This document shows positions 40,744-51,415 of a stretch of DNA of 64,000 nucleotides, in pieces; position 1 is the stretch's first letter; the number at the start of each line of letters is the position of its first letter. Source of the stretch: Bradyrhizobium sp. SSBR45G (GTDB lineage Bacteria > Pseudomonadota > Alphaproteobacteria > Rhizobiales > Xanthobacteraceae); NCBI RefSeq assembly GCF_030159255.1, contig NZ_BSCT01000002.1, positions 186,001-250,000 of the forward strand, given 5' to 3'. Below the pieces are notes generated by a model, which saw nothing but the letters and a program-made list of their open reading frames with translations, was not told the DNA's origin and did not search any database. Both the position numbers and the translations under genes were made by a program.

Positions 40744-43221
40744 ATGTTCCGCCGTCATGCCCTCGCAGGCGTGAGCGTGATCGCCATGGAGCTCGTGCTG
40801 TTGCAGCCGGCTACGATCGCGCACGCCCAGACCGAGAGGGAATTGCCATCCGTCACCGTCGACGCGCCGCGCGCGCCGGCACCACGCACTGCGCGCAAGC
40901 CGGCGACGCAGAGTCGCGAGGCGAGGACGTCCCGCGCGCCGAAACCGGCAGCCGCCGCGCAGCCGCAGCCGGCCCAGGCCTCGACCGCCAATATCGATGG
41001 CGGCGGCGTCAAGGGCTCGTTCGAGACGCCCGCCGCCAAGCAGCGCTTCGCGCTGCCGCAGGAGAGCTTCAGCATCACCGCCAGGCAGATCGACGAGACG
41101 ATCAACCTCAAGGATCCCCAGGACGCCGTCAAATACATGCCGAGCCTGTTCGTGCGCAAACGCAACGACGGCGACAACATGTCGGTGCTGGCCACGCGGA
41201 CCTGGGGCGTCAATTCGAGCGCGCGCACGCTGATCTACTACGACGATCTCCTGGTCTCCGCGCTGCTCGGCAACAACAACACCAATGCCTCGCCGAAGTG
41301 GAATCTGATCTCGCCGGAAGCGATCGCGCGGATCGATTTCCTCAACGGCCCGTTCTCGGCGGCCTATCCCGGCAATTCGATCGGCGGCGTGCTGCTGATC
41401 ACCTCGAAGATGCCGGACAAGCCGTTCGCAACGGCCAAGGAAACGGTCTCGGTGATGCCGTGGAACCAGTACGGCACCAAGGACACCTACGTCACCAGCC
41501 AGACCAGCGCCTCCGCCGGCAACCGCGACGGGAAGCTGTCGTGGCTGGTCAGCGCCAACTATCTCGACAGCTATCAGCAGCCGCTGACGTATACGACGAC
41601 GACATCGCTACTGTCGACGACGACGAACGGCGCCTTCTTTGCCCGGAACAAGACCGGGACCGAAACTGATGTGGTCGGCACCGGCATCCTGGCCCATTCG
41701 CAGCAAACGTCAGGGAATCTGCGGCTCGCCTATGATCTCAGCCCTCTCGTGCAGGCGACGTATTCGCTGGGAATCTGGAACAATCACCAGGTCTCGACGC
41801 CGCAGACTTATTTGACGTCCAAAGCGACAGGGCAACCGACCTTCAACGGTATCGCGGGCTTTGCCAGCAGCCGCTACATCTGGGACCAGACGCAGCTCTC
41901 GAATGCCATCGCGCTCAAGAGCGACACGAAGGGCACGTTCGATTTCGATCTCTCGCTGTCGAGCTACAACTATCTGCAGGACACCCAGCTCAATCCCTAC
42001 ACCGTGACGGCATCGGGGGTCGGTTATTCCCTGAACGGCAAGATCACCCGGCTCGATGGTACCAACTGGCAGAACGGCGACGCCAAGGGCATCTGGCGGC
42101 CGTTCGGCTATGACGGGCCGCACGAGATTTCGTTCGGCCTGCATGGCGACCGCTACAGGCTGTCGAACCCGGGATATCTCTCCTCGGTCTGGGATCAGAC
42201 TACATCGACCGGGACAGGTCAGATGTTCTCGGATGGTGAGGGTGAGACCAGGACCGGTGCGCTTTGGATCCAGGATGCCTGGAAGATCCGGCCCGATCTG
42301 AAGCTGACGCTCGGCGGGCGGCTGGAGAGCTGGGAGGCGCTTGACGGCTACAACCTCAACTCACTTGCTGCAACGGGTGGAACGCCAGGTGCGCCGATTC
42401 CTACGCTTGTCGCGACGAGCAAAAATCAACCGGGGCTGTCATCGACGAACTTCTCGCCGAAGGCATCGCTCTCCTATGACATCAACAGGGACTGGAACGT
42501 CACGGCGAACTTCGGCGAGTCTTATCGGTATCCGACGGTAACCGAACTATACCAGAACGTAACGGTTAGCAACAACATGTACTTCGCCAATCCTTTCCTC
42601 AAGCCCGAGCAGGACTTCACCGGCGAGTTGAATATCGAACGCCACTGGAGCGATGGTCGGGTGCGTCTGACCGTGTTCAAGGAGCGGACGAACAACGCCA
42701 TCATCTCGCAGACCAATGCGATTCCGAACACGACGTTGACGGCCACGACGTTCTCCAACGTCGATGCGATCCGCATGCAGGGCGTCGAACTCTCTGCCGA
42801 CAAGGACAACGTCCTCATCGACGGTCTGCAGCTGTTTGGAAGTGTCACCTATGTCGACTCCAAGATCCTGGCCGATGCGAATTGGAGTGCAGCAACTACC
42901 GTCGTCGGCAAGCGTGTGCCCTACGTCCCCGATTGGCGCGCCAAGTTCGGCGCGACCTATCGGCCGAACGAGAGCTGGGCCTACACGGTCGCGGCGCGCT
43001 ATAGTGGCAAGCAGTATTCGACGCTCGACAACACCGATCTGATCCCGCACGTCTATGGCGCCTTCGACAGCTTCTTTGTCGTGGACATGAAGATCCACTA
43101 CAACGCGACGAAGAACTTCGCGTTCGATTTCGGCATCGATAATGTTTTCAACGAGCAGTACACGCTGTTCCATCCCTTTCCGGGGCGGACCTTCGTGCTC
43201 GCGGCCAAATATACGTTTTGA
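40744..43221 (+). CDS. TonB-dependent outer-membrane receptor
   Basis: 825 residues: signal peptide (about 1-28, ending IAHA), a Pro/Ala-rich linker (35-80), plug domain (about 95-230, SFSITARQIDETINLKDPQDAVKY... and FLNGPFSAAYPGNSIGGVL) and a 22-strand-type barrel ending in the outer-membrane terminal Phe (RTFVLAAKYTF). It is flanked by DUF2946 and by ycnI/copCD genes, so copper or a copper complex is the likely cargo; this is inference from context. The ATG is 95 bp after the DUF2946 stop. Confidence 0.9.
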   Translation: MFRRHALAGVSVIAMELVLLQPATIAHAQTERELPSVTVDAPRAPAPRTARKPATQSREARTSRAPKPAAAAQPQPAQASTANIDGGGVKGSFETPAAKQRFALPQESFSITARQIDETINLKDPQDAVKYMPSLFVRKRNDGDNMSVLATRTWGVNSSARTLIYYDDLLVSALLGNNNTNASPKWNLISPEAIARIDFLNGPFSAAYPGNSIGGVLLITSKMPDKPFATAKETVSVMPWNQYGTKDTYVTSQTSASAGNRDGKLSWLVSANYLDSYQQPLTYTTTTSLLSTTTNGAFFARNKTGTETDVVGTGILAHSQQTSGNLRLAYDLSPLVQATYSLGIWNNHQVSTPQTYLTSKATGQPTFNGIAGFASSRYIWDQTQLSNAIALKSDTKGTFDFDLSLSSYNYLQDTQLNPYTVTASGVGYSLNGKITRLDGTNWQNGDAKGIWRPFGYDGPHEISFGLHGDRYRLSNPGYLSSVWDQTTSTGTGQMFSDGEGETRTGALWIQDAWKIRPDLKLTLGGRLESWEALDGYNLNSLAATGGTPGAPIPTLVATSKNQPGLSSTNFSPKASLSYDINRDWNVTANFGESYRYPTVTELYQNVTVSNNMYFANPFLKPEQDFTGELNIERHWSDGRVRLTVFKERTNNAIISQTNAIPNTTLTATTFSNVDAIRMQGVELSADKDNVLIDGLQLFGSVTYVDSKILADANWSAATTVVGKRVPYVPDWRAKFGATYRPNESWAYTVAARYSGKQYSTLDNTDLIPHVYGAFDSFFVVDMKIHYNATKNFAFDFGIDNVFNEQYTLFHPFPGRTFVLAAKYTF

Positions 43222-43228
43222 GGTCAAC

Positions 43229-43771
43229 ATGAACATTCGAGCAGGCAAAGTCCCGCTACCGGCGCTGGTCGGGCTGGTGCTGGCCGGGGCAGCGATCGCG
43301 ACGTCCGCAGACGCGCATGTCATCCTGGAGACCAAGGAGGCGACCATCGGCTCGCGCGTGCAGGCGGTGTTCGTCGTGCCGCATGGCTGCGGTGAATCCG
43401 ACACGGTCAGGCTGCGCGTCCGGATTCCGGAAGGTGTGGTCACGGTCGCGCCGGAGGCGAAGGAGGGCTGGAGCATCGAGACCAAGACGGGGCCGTACGC
43501 GGCCTCGTATGAGGACGAGGGGCGAAAGCTGTCCGAAGGCGTCCAGGAGATCGTGTGGTCCGGCGGACGCGTGCCGGCGAAGAGCCGCGAGCCGTTCGTC
43601 GTGGGAGTGACTCTCACCACGGCGCTCCAGCCCGGGACCACCTTGTATTTCCCGGTCGTGCAGGAGTGCGAGGCCGACGTCAGGCGCTGGATCGAGATCC
43701 CGGCGGAGGGCGCCGATCCGCACAGCACCAAGCAGCCGGCGCCGGGCATCAAGCTGCTGCCGAAACCGTGA
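43229..43771 (+). CDS. YcnI family copper-binding protein (DUF1775)
   Basis: 180 residues: signal peptide cleaved after ADA29, leaving His30 at the mature N-terminus, which in this family binds Cu(II) together with acidic residues and a conserved Trp (Trp81 in EGWSIET). The PHGCGESDT motif (51-59) is conserved. Unlike Bacillus YcnI there is no C-terminal membrane anchor, so it is periplasmic. Starts 7 bp after the receptor gene, and its stop overlaps the copCD start. Confidence 0.9.
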   Translation: MNIRAGKVPLPALVGLVLAGAAIATSADAHVILETKEATIGSRVQAVFVVPHGCGESDTVRLRVRIPEGVVTVAPEAKEGWSIETKTGPYAASYEDEGRKLSEGVQEIVWSGGRVPAKSREPFVVGVTLTTALQPGTTLYFPVVQECEADVRRWIEIPAEGADPHSTKQPAPGIKLLPKP

Positions 43772-45354
43772 GACGCGGAGTATCCGCAGTTCTCATCATG
43801 CTGGCGCTGGCCGTGGCCTTCACGACCGGCGCGGCAGCGCACGCCGTGCTGGTGTCGGCGGACCCTGCCGATGGCAGCGTGCTCGCGACCGCGCCGCGCA
43901 CGCTCACCTTGCGCTTCGATGAAGCCGTGACGGTTGGCGCGCTGGTCCTGGTCGACGCGCTCGGGCGGCGGCGGGATGATCTGCGGGTCGACGCGACCGA
44001 TCAGGCGGTTGTCATTGCGCTGCCGGCGGACCTTCCGCGCGGCAGCCATCTCGTCAGCTATCGGGTCATCTCGGGCGACGGTCACCCGGTTGCGGGGACC
44101 GTCAGCTTTGCGCTCGGCGCGCCGACGACGAATGCCGCCGCGATCGAACGCGACCTCTGGCGCGACGGACTGATCTGGCTGGCGCGGCTCGGCCTCTATG
44201 TCGGCTTGTTCTTCGGCGTCGGCGGCGTGGTCTTCCTGAGCTGGATCGGACCGGCACCGCCGGTGCGCGCCATGGTGTCGGCCGCGCTCGGCGTCGGCAT
44301 CGTGTCGGCGGTCGTCTCGACCGGTTTGCAGGGCCTCGACCTGCTGGGTCTGCCGCTGTCGCGCCTCGCGGCGCCGGAGCCCTGGACGGCCGGTGCGGCC
44401 ACCAGCCTGATGCGCACCGTGGTCGTGGCCGTCGCGGCGATGCTTGCGGCCGTGGTCGCCATGTCCACGGGCAAGGTCTGGCAGAAGGCGCTTTCGGTCC
44501 TGGCTCTGGCCGGCGTTGGCTCTGCACTGCTGCTGAGCGGCCACGCCGCGGCCGCACCGCCCGAATGGCTCAGCCGGGCCGCCATCGCCGTTCATGGCAT
44601 GGCCGTGGCATTCTGGCTCGGTGCGCTCGCGCCGCTCGCGGTCCTCGTCCTGGCGGCCCAAGACAGCCTGGCGAGCCAAGGCAGCGCGGGATCGGCGCTG
44701 CGCAGGTTTTCCGCCGTCGCAGTCCCGGTCGTGGGTCTGCTGGTGGTGACGGGCGGATGGCTCGCCGTCGTCGAGCTCAAATCCGTGCGTGCCGTCGTCG
44801 ACACCGACTATGGCCTGCTGCTGTCGATCAAGCTCGCGCTCGTCGTCCTGCTGGTCGGTCTCGCCGTCTTGAATCGCTATCGCTTCATGGCCGTTTTTCA
44901 AAGCGACCCACGGGCCCCGGCGCTCGGCCGCGCGATCCTGCTCGAATGCATCCTGGGCGTCGCCATTCTCGCTGTCGTCGCCGGCTGGCGCTTCACGCCA
45001 CCGCCGCGCAGTCTGGTGCCGGACACGCCGCTCGGCCTGCACATCCATGGCGAGCGCGCCATGTTTCAGGTCCTGGTGTTTCCCGGGCGGGTCGGGGTCG
45101 ACCGCTTCCTGCTGCAGCTGATGACTGCGGACGGCATCCGGCTCTCGGCCAAGGAGGCGACGCTGACGCTCGAGATGCCCGCGGGTGGCATCGGGCCGAT
45201 CGAGCGCAAGGCCGTGCTTGGGCCCGATGGCGACTGGCAAGTCGGCGACGTGCCGCTGCCGCTGGCCGGGCGCTGGCATCTCCGGATCGACGCGCTGGTC
45301 GGCGATTTCGACCAGATCAGTCTCGACGATGAATTCGAGCTCAGGCCGCGCTGA
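43768..45354 (+). CDS. CopC-CopD fusion, copper import membrane protein
   Basis: 528 residues from a GTG at 43768 overlapping the ycnI stop (GTGA). Domains: signal peptide to about Ala24, CopC domain (25-118) with the N-terminal copper-binding His25 and the Asp104/His106 pair in SGDGHPVAG, then a CopD membrane domain of about eight helices (about 130-430), and a C-terminal soluble domain (about 435-528) of the FixH/YtkA-like type. CopCD proteins bring copper from periplasm to cytoplasm. Last gene of the cluster. Confidence 0.9.
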   Translation: MRRGVSAVLIMLALAVAFTTGAAAHAVLVSADPADGSVLATAPRTLTLRFDEAVTVGALVLVDALGRRRDDLRVDATDQAVVIALPADLPRGSHLVSYRVISGDGHPVAGTVSFALGAPTTNAAAIERDLWRDGLIWLARLGLYVGLFFGVGGVVFLSWIGPAPPVRAMVSAALGVGIVSAVVSTGLQGLDLLGLPLSRLAAPEPWTAGAATSLMRTVVVAVAAMLAAVVAMSTGKVWQKALSVLALAGVGSALLLSGHAAAAPPEWLSRAAIAVHGMAVAFWLGALAPLAVLVLAAQDSLASQGSAGSALRRFSAVAVPVVGLLVVTGGWLAVVELKSVRAVVDTDYGLLLSIKLALVVLLVGLAVLNRYRFMAVFQSDPRAPALGRAILLECILGVAILAVVAGWRFTPPPRSLVPDTPLGLHIHGERAMFQVLVFPGRVGVDRFLLQLMTADGIRLSAKEATLTLEMPAGGIGPIERKAVLGPDGDWQVGDVPLPLAGRWHLRIDALVGDFDQISLDDEFELRPR

Positions 45355-45532
45355 GGTCTCCGTTGCGCCGCTGATCGGGCGCCGCCCGCCGTTCATCCTC
45401 CGCTTCAGCGCAACCAGTAAAATGATCGGGAATACGGTGGCTTAGCCGCTTTTTCTCAAACCCAGTCTTGTGTTTTGCCGCCCGATCCGGTTTGACTGCG
45501 CCAGCCCGAACCGAATCCCGAAGGCCTCGCCC

Positions 45533-46867
45533 ATGCGTTTGTCGCGGTTTTTCCTGCCCATTCTGAAAGAAAATCCGAAGGAAGCCGAGATCGTCTCGCA
45601 CCGGTTGATGCTGCGCGCCGGCATGCTGCGGCAGGAGGCCGCGGGCATCTATGCGTGGCTGCCGCTGGGCTTCAAGGTCCTGAAGAAGATCGAGCAGATC
45701 GTGCGCGAGGAGCAGAACCGCGCCGGCGCGCTGGAGCTGTTGATGCCGACCCTGCAGCTCGCCGACCTCTGGCGCGAGAGCGGCCGCTACGACGCCTACG
45801 GCCCGGAGATGCTGCGCATCGCCGATCGCCACAAGCGTGAGTTGCTGTACGGGCCGACCAACGAGGAAATGATCACGGAAATCTTCCGTGCCTATGTGAA
45901 GTCCTACCGCAATTTGCCGCTCAATCTCTATCATATCCAATGGAAATTCCGCGACGAGCAGCGTCCGCGCTTCGGCGTGATGCGCGGCCGCGAATTCCTG
46001 ATGAAGGATGCCTATTCGTTCGATCTCGACGAGGCGGGCGCGCGGCGCGCCTACAACAAGATGTTCGTCGCCTATTTGCGCACCTTCGCGCGGATGGGCC
46101 TGAAGGGCATCCCGATGCGCGCCGAGACCGGACCGATCGGCGGCGATCTCAGCCATGAGTTCATCGTGCTCGCGGAGACCGGCGAGTCCGGCGTCTATTG
46201 CGACCGCAACGTGCTCGACCTGCCGATCCCGCTGGCCTCCGTCAATTATGATGGCGACCTGACGCCGATCATCAAGGAGTGGACCTCGCTCTACGCGGCG
46301 ACTGAAGACGTCCATGACGGCGCGCGTTTCGAGGCCGAGGTGCCGGCGGAGCGGCGGGTCCACACCCGGGGCATCGAGGTCGGGCAGATCTTCTATTTCG
46401 GCACCAAATATTCCGAGCCGATGAAGGCCCTGGTTGCCGGACCCGATGGCGCGGAGGTCACCGTCCATGGCGGCTCCTACGGCGTCGGCGTCTCGCGTCT
46501 GGCCGGTGCCATCATCGAGGCCTGTCACGACGATGCCGGCATCAAATGGCCGGAGGAGGTCGCGCCGTTCCGCGCCGTGATCCTCAACCTGAAGCAGGGG
46601 GCCTCCGACACCGATGCCGCCTGCGAGCAGTTGTATTTCGATTTGCTCGCCAAGGGCGTCGACGTGCTCTATGACGACACCGAGCAGCGCGCCGGGGCAA
46701 AGTTCGCCACTGCCGACCTCATCGGCATCCCCTGGCAGATCATGGTCGGTCCGAAGAGCCTTGCCGAAGGCAAGGTCGAGGTGAAGACCCGCAGCGACGG
46801 GGCGCGCGAGATGATGTCGCCGGCCGACATCGTAGCGCGGCTCGGTGCTGGAACCGCGGTGAGCTGA
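45533..46867 (+). CDS. proS: Prolyl-tRNA synthetase (bacterial short type)
   Basis: Charges tRNA-Pro. 444 residues. Class II core: motif 1 [25 protein letters not shown] region, motif 2 [21 protein letters not shown], motif 3 [13 protein letters not shown], and C-terminal anticodon-binding domain. It lacks the large INS editing domain, as is normal for alphaproteobacterial ProS. The ATG at 45533 begins the conserved [18 protein letters not shown]. Confidence 0.96.
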   Translation: MRLSRFFLPILKENPKEAEIVSHRLMLRAGMLRQEAAGIYAWLPLGFKVLKKIEQIVREEQNRAGALELLMPTLQLADLWRESGRYDAYGPEMLRIADRHKRELLYGPTNEEMITEIFRAYVKSYRNLPLNLYHIQWKFRDEQRPRFGVMRGREFLMKDAYSFDLDEAGARRAYNKMFVAYLRTFARMGLKGIPMRAETGPIGGDLSHEFIVLAETGESGVYCDRNVLDLPIPLASVNYDGDLTPIIKEWTSLYAATEDVHDGARFEAEVPAERRVHTRGIEVGQIFYFGTKYSEPMKALVAGPDGAEVTVHGGSYGVGVSRLAGAIIEACHDDAGIKWPEEVAPFRAVILNLKQGASDTDAACEQLYFDLLAKGVDVLYDDTEQRAGAKFATADLIGIPWQIMVGPKSLAEGKVEVKTRSDGAREMMSPADIVARLGAGTAVS

Positions 46868-46962
46868 GCCGTTCGTTCGATCATCGGATTATCCACCGGG
46901 GTAGCCAGCCGGCCGACGGCCAATCCGGCCACAATCGGCCCGAATCATGGGATGATCGCGCA

Positions 46963-48243
46963 ATGGATAACGCCATGACCGAACCGGTTCAGACCGCGCC
47001 CTTCGCGCCCTTCGAGTGGATGCTGTCGGGACGCTATCTCCGTGCCCGGCGGCGCGAAGGCTTCATCTCCGTCATCGCGGGGTTCTCCTTCCTCGGCATC
47101 ATGCTCGGCGTCGCGACCCTGATCATCGTGATGGCCGTCATGAACGGCTTCCGCAAGGAGCTGCTCGACAAGATCCTTGGTCTCAACGGCCACCTGCTGG
47201 TCCAGCCGCTGGAATCGCCCCTGACCGACTGGAAGGACGTCTCCGAGCGCATCGCGCAGGTGCAGGGCATCCGCCTTGCGGCCCCCGTGGTCGACGGGCA
47301 GGGCCTCGGCTCGTCGCCGTTCAACGCTTCGGGCGTGTTCATCCGCGGCATCCGCTCGCAGGACCTGACGAACCTGACGTCGATCGCCAAGAACATCAAG
47401 CAGGGCACGCTGGAAGGTTTCGACGAGGGGCAGGGGGTCGCGATCGGCCGTCGCCTGGCCGACCTGCTCTCGCTGCATGCCGGCGACAGCATCACCCTGG
47501 TCGCGCCGAAGGGCGCCGTCACGCCGATGGGCACCACGCCGCGCATCAAGCCCTACAAGGTTGCGGCGGTGTTCGAGATCGGCATGTCGGAGTATGATTC
47601 GAGCTTCGTGTTCATGCCGCTGTCGGAGGCGCAGGCCTATTTCAACCGCAACAACGACGTCACCGCGATCGAGATCTTCACCAGCAATCCCGACAAGGTG
47701 GAGCAGTTCCGCAAGACGGTGACCGAAGCGGCGGGGCGTCCGGTCTTCCTGGTCGACTGGCGCCAGCGCAATTCCACCTTCTTCAATGCGCTCCAGGTCG
47801 AGCGCAACGTGATGTTCCTGATCCTGACCCTGATCGTTCTGGTGGCGGCGCTGAACATCGTGTCGGGGCTGATCATGCTGGTGAAGGACAAGGGCCAGGA
47901 CATCGCCGTGCTCAGGACGATGGGCGCCTCGCAGGGCGCGATCATGCGCATCTTCCTGATCACCGGCGCCTCGATCGGCGTGGTCGGAACACTCACGGGG
48001 TTCGTCGTCGGGCTGCTGATCTGCATGAACATCGAGACCATCCGGTTGTTTCTGTCATGGCTGACCAACACTGATCTGTTCGATCCGACCCTCTACTTCC
48101 TGTCGAAACTGCCGGCCGAGATCGACGCCGGTGAGACCAGCGCGGTCGTCATCATGGCCCTGACCCTGTCCTTTCTCGCGACGCTCTATCCTTCGTGGCG
48201 CGCCGCCCGGTTAGACCCGGTCGAAGCACTGCGCTACGAGTGA
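46963..48243 (+). CDS. lolC: Lipoprotein-releasing ABC transporter permease LolC/E
   Basis: Inner-membrane component that extracts outer-membrane lipoproteins. 426 residues: N-terminal helix (about 32-60, [27 protein letters not shown]), large periplasmic domain (about 62-275) and three C-terminal helices with the FtsX-type core, ending [12 protein letters not shown]. As in other alphaproteobacteria a single LolC/E-type permease pairs with LolD. Confidence 0.94.
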   Translation: MDNAMTEPVQTAPFAPFEWMLSGRYLRARRREGFISVIAGFSFLGIMLGVATLIIVMAVMNGFRKELLDKILGLNGHLLVQPLESPLTDWKDVSERIAQVQGIRLAAPVVDGQGLGSSPFNASGVFIRGIRSQDLTNLTSIAKNIKQGTLEGFDEGQGVAIGRRLADLLSLHAGDSITLVAPKGAVTPMGTTPRIKPYKVAAVFEIGMSEYDSSFVFMPLSEAQAYFNRNNDVTAIEIFTSNPDKVEQFRKTVTEAAGRPVFLVDWRQRNSTFFNALQVERNVMFLILTLIVLVAALNIVSGLIMLVKDKGQDIAVLRTMGASQGAIMRIFLITGASIGVVGTLTGFVVGLLICMNIETIRLFLSWLTNTDLFDPTLYFLSKLPAEIDAGETSAVVIMALTLSFLATLYPSWRAARLDPVEALRYE

Positions 48244-48250
48244 GGCGCTG

Positions 48251-48952
48251 ATGGACGAGCAGGGGGCGGAGGATGTACCGGTCGTTTATCTCCACGAGAT
48301 CAAGCGCCGGTACACGCAGGGTGAGAAGCAGCTGACCATTCTGGATGGCGCCAAGCTCGCGCTGTGGGCCGGGCAGTCGGTGGCGCTGGTGGCGCCGTCG
48401 GGCTCGGGCAAGTCGACATTGCTGCACATCGCGGGTCTCCTGGAGAGCCCCGACGAGGGCGAGGTCTATGTCTCGGGCACGCCGACCTCGCAACTCACCG
48501 ACATCGAGCGCACCCAGATGCGCCGTACCGACATCGGCTTCGTCTACCAGTCGCACCGGCTGCTGCCGGAATTCACGGCGCTGGAGAACGTGATGCTGCC
48601 GCAGATGATCCGCGGCCTGAAGCGTTCGGAGACGGTGAAGCGGGCCAGCGAGATCCTGGCCTATCTCGGTCTCGGCGATCGCATCAAGCATCGCCCATCC
48701 GAACTGTCCGGCGGCGAGCAGCAGCGTGTCGCGATCGCGCGTGCGGTCGCCAACGCCCCGCGCGCGCTGCTCGCGGACGAGCCGACCGGCAATCTCGATC
48801 CCGGCACGGCCGATCACGTCTTTCACGCGCTGATGCAGCTCGTGAAGGCGACCCGCGTCGCCATGCTGATTGCGACCCACAACATGGAGCTTGCCGGCCG
48901 CATGGACCGGCGCGTCTCCATCGTCGGTGGCAAGGTCGTCGAGCTGGATTGA
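48251..48952 (+). CDS. lolD: Lipoprotein-releasing ABC transporter ATP-binding protein
   Basis: 233 residues. Walker [10 protein letters not shown] (48-56), Q-loop [17 protein letters not shown], signature [15 protein letters not shown], Walker [13 protein letters not shown], and the H-loop His in IATHN. Seven bp after lolC, forming a two-gene operon. Confidence 0.96.
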   Translation: MDEQGAEDVPVVYLHEIKRRYTQGEKQLTILDGAKLALWAGQSVALVAPSGSGKSTLLHIAGLLESPDEGEVYVSGTPTSQLTDIERTQMRRTDIGFVYQSHRLLPEFTALENVMLPQMIRGLKRSETVKRASEILAYLGLGDRIKHRPSELSGGEQQRVAIARAVANAPRALLADEPTGNLDPGTADHVFHALMQLVKATRVAMLIATHNMELAGRMDRRVSIVGGKVVELD

Positions 48953-48958
48953 GCCCGG

Positions 48959-50038
48959 TCAGGGCCTGATCACCGTCATCTGGAATGGCTTGCGATGCGC
49001 GGCGGCATGCGCCACGGCCTCGTTGGCGTGATCGAGGTCGAAACAGGTCGGCTCGAACTGTGTGAGATCGAGCAGTCCGGACCTGACCAGCCCCACCATC
49101 CTGACCGTTGCGTCCGGCGGATACATCCAGGCGCCATGGATCGTGATGCACTCCCGCATGATCCAGGGATAGGGCAGATCGAGGCCGGGACCACCCAGCA
49201 TCCCGACGCCGCCCATCAGAACCACGCGGCCATAGGGACGGACGGCCATGACGGCGGACCTGACGACATCGGTCGTCACTGACGGTGGCATGATGTCGAG
49301 CACGCAGTCGATCGAACCAGGCACTGCGCGCTTCATGCGCTCGGTGTCGTCGCTCGCGTGGCCCGAGAGGCTGACCGGATGGACGCGGGGGCCGAACCGG
49401 CGCTGCAGCTCGGCCAGCGTGGCCTCGTTGCGGCCGGGCGCCACGACCGCGGCGGCGCCCATCGCGAGCGCAACAGCGACCGCGGCGCTGCCGAACCGGC
49501 CGGTGGCGCCGCTGACCAGCACGGTCTCGCCCGGCTGCAGAGCGGCGGCGAGAAAGCCGCCATACGGCACGAGCAGGGCGCCTAGCGCGCACCACCGCGC
49601 AGCGTCACCAACGTCGATGCTGCCGATCGGCTTGGCGTTCTCCGTCGGCAGGCGGATCCGCTCTGCAAACGAGCCGTGCCGGAAATGCTGTTGCAGCTTC
49701 AGCCCGCCCGGTCCGCGCGCGCTCAGGCCCTGCAGGGTGATGTCGGGGGCGATGACATTGTCACGCGAGCGCACCGTCGGATCGCAGAACACCCAGTCGC
49801 CGATCGCCAGATGGGTCGCGTCGGGACCGATGGCGCTGACCCGCCCGATCCCGCCGGTGCCTGGGATCACCGGCAGCTCCAGCAGGTACTTCCGTTCCCC
49901 GCTGAACACCTCATTCGCATAGGACAGGACGCCCGCCGCGACGACGTCGACGATGACCTCGCCGGTGCCGAGCATGGGGTCCTCGACATGCTCGATCTCG
50001 AGCGGCGATCCAAAACGTTTGAGTACGGCGGCCTTCAT
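48959..50038 (-). CDS. Zinc-type MDR (alcohol dehydrogenase-like) oxidoreductase
   Basis: 359 residues. GroES-like N-terminal domain (MKAAVLKRFGSPLEIEHVEDP, GTGGIGRVSAIGPDATHLAIGDWVF) and Rossmann domain with VLVSGATGRFGSAAVAVALAMGA. The catalytic-zinc Cys expected near residue 40 is replaced (AAGVLSYANEVFSG), so it is probably a zinc-independent quinone reductase-like member. The ATG at 50038 is preceded by GGAGAACG. It is divergent from an XRE regulator gene, its likely controller. Confidence 0.88.
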   Translation of the reverse strand: MKAAVLKRFGSPLEIEHVEDPMLGTGEVIVDVVAAGVLSYANEVFSGERKYLLELPVIPGTGGIGRVSAIGPDATHLAIGDWVFCDPTVRSRDNVIAPDITLQGLSARGPGGLKLQQHFRHGSFAERIRLPTENAKPIGSIDVGDAARWCALGALLVPYGGFLAAALQPGETVLVSGATGRFGSAAVAVALAMGAAAVVAPGRNEATLAELQRRFGPRVHPVSLSGHASDDTERMKRAVPGSIDCVLDIMPPSVTTDVVRSAVMAVRPYGRVVLMGGVGMLGGPGLDLPYPWIMRECITIHGAWMYPPDATVRMVGLVRSGLLDLTQFEPTCFDLDHANEAVAHAAAHRKPFQMTVIRP

Positions 50039-50110
50039 GATCGTTCTCCATTCGTGGATGGCGGCCACTGAACCTGCCGGTCTATGCTCCCTGCAGGAAG
50101 ACCTGGTATT

Positions 50111-50120
50111 ATCCTAGGAT
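50111..50120. promoter_or_regulatory. Palindrome between the MDR gene and its divergent regulator
   Basis: ATCCTAGGAT is a perfect 10-bp palindrome midway between the two divergent start codons (50038 and 50179), where an autoregulatory operator would be expected. Confidence 0.4.
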
Positions 50121-50178
50121 TGAAGAGGCCCAGCCTCGGAACCGGCTGCCATCGAAAACGACGCAGGAGTGAGTCCGC

Positions 50179-50949
50179 ATGGGTGATCCGAGACATGCCG
50201 AGCTCGGAAGCTTTCTGCGCTCGCGGCGCGAGAAGCTGACGCCGCAAGCCATCGGGATCACGGCCGGTCGGCGCCGTCGCGCCACAGGGCTGCGCCGGGA
50301 GGAGGTGGCCGAGCTCGCCGGCATCGGTGTCGACTGGTACATCCGCCTCGAGCAGGGGCGCGCGGTCAAGCCATCATCCTCGACCATCGATGCGCTGGCG
50401 CGCGCCTTGCGCCTGAGCACCGCGGAGCACGCTCATCTCAAGGCGCTCGCGCAGGATCCCGCGCGCAAGCCGTTCGTGCGCGAAGAGGTGCCGGCCGGAC
50501 TGCGCCAGCTCGTGCAAAGCCTGAACCAGCCGGCCTACATCTCCGGGCGACGATGGGACGTGCTGGCCTGGAACGACGCTGCGGACGAGATTTTCGGGTT
50601 TTCACGGCTCGCCGACGACGAGCGCAACACGTTGCTCCTCATGCTGTGCAAGCCGGGCACGCGGCGGCTGTTCGGGGCGCAATGGAAGGAGCTGGCACGG
50701 CGCATGGTCGCGCAGTTTCGCGCGACCTACGATCTGTGGGCCGGCGATCCCGCCTTCGTGGATCTGGTCGCACGGCTGCGGCGCGGCAGTCGCGAATTCG
50801 ATGAGTTGTGGGCGGCCCACGACGTCAACGCGCTCGCGGCGGGCGAGAAGCTGCTCGAGCATCCGAAGAAGGGCCGCGTCAGGCTTCGCTACGCGACGTT
50901 TCAGGCCAACGACGATCCTGCGCTCAAGCTCGCGATCTACTACACGTGA
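50179..50949 (+). CDS. XRE-family transcriptional regulator with MmyB-like ligand domain
   Basis: 256 residues. N-terminal helix-turn-helix (about 8-80: LGSFLRSRREKLTP, RATGLRREEVAELAGIGVDWYIRLEQGRAV) and C-terminal MLTR_LBD/MmyB-type domain (about 100-256, with SGRRWDVLAWNDAADEIFG and the terminal KLAIYYT). Such regulators usually control a divergent oxidoreductase gene, here the MDR gene. The inducer is unknown. Confidence 0.9.
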   Translation: MGDPRHAELGSFLRSRREKLTPQAIGITAGRRRRATGLRREEVAELAGIGVDWYIRLEQGRAVKPSSSTIDALARALRLSTAEHAHLKALAQDPARKPFVREEVPAGLRQLVQSLNQPAYISGRRWDVLAWNDAADEIFGFSRLADDERNTLLLMLCKPGTRRLFGAQWKELARRMVAQFRATYDLWAGDPAFVDLVARLRRGSREFDELWAAHDVNALAAGEKLLEHPKKGRVRLRYATFQANDDPALKLAIYYT

Positions 50950-51415
50950 GCGTCACGGTCGCTTGCGGACGAACGTGCGGTGAACGGCGTCTGCAAATCG
51001 CAGCCGATTCGATCGGGACCATACATTCGTCGGGTTTGCGCATGATGATGCTAAGCATTCGCAGAATGCATTGTACTGCCCGCAAGAATTCACGACTGAG
51101 ACATATCAGGGTTCGCTCCGTGGCCGCGCGTTGCGTCGTTTGCGACTTTGACATCGCGTGCATTGTGGCGGCTCATGGACGGCGGCCACGACTCCTCCAC
51201 ATATGTTGTTAGTTGCGTGTTCATGCAGCGGCCAAACCCTTTGAAAACAGGTGTTTGCGCAAATCCCATAAAAGCCGGAAAGAACCCGTCTAGTCTGCCC
51301 AACACATGATGTCGGCGGAACGAGCGCGAGGGGCACGAGCGCTACGTCTCGCTGCTTGTTTTGCGACGAAGTAGAGGGTTTGGGGACCTTGGGACAGAAG
51401 CTACGGAGTTCGATG
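50950..51415. other. Intergenic region before the first outer-membrane barrel gene
   Basis: 466 bp with lower GC and no supported gene. It probably holds a long leader and promoter for the downstream omp gene. I could not define promoter boxes with confidence. Confidence 0.4.
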
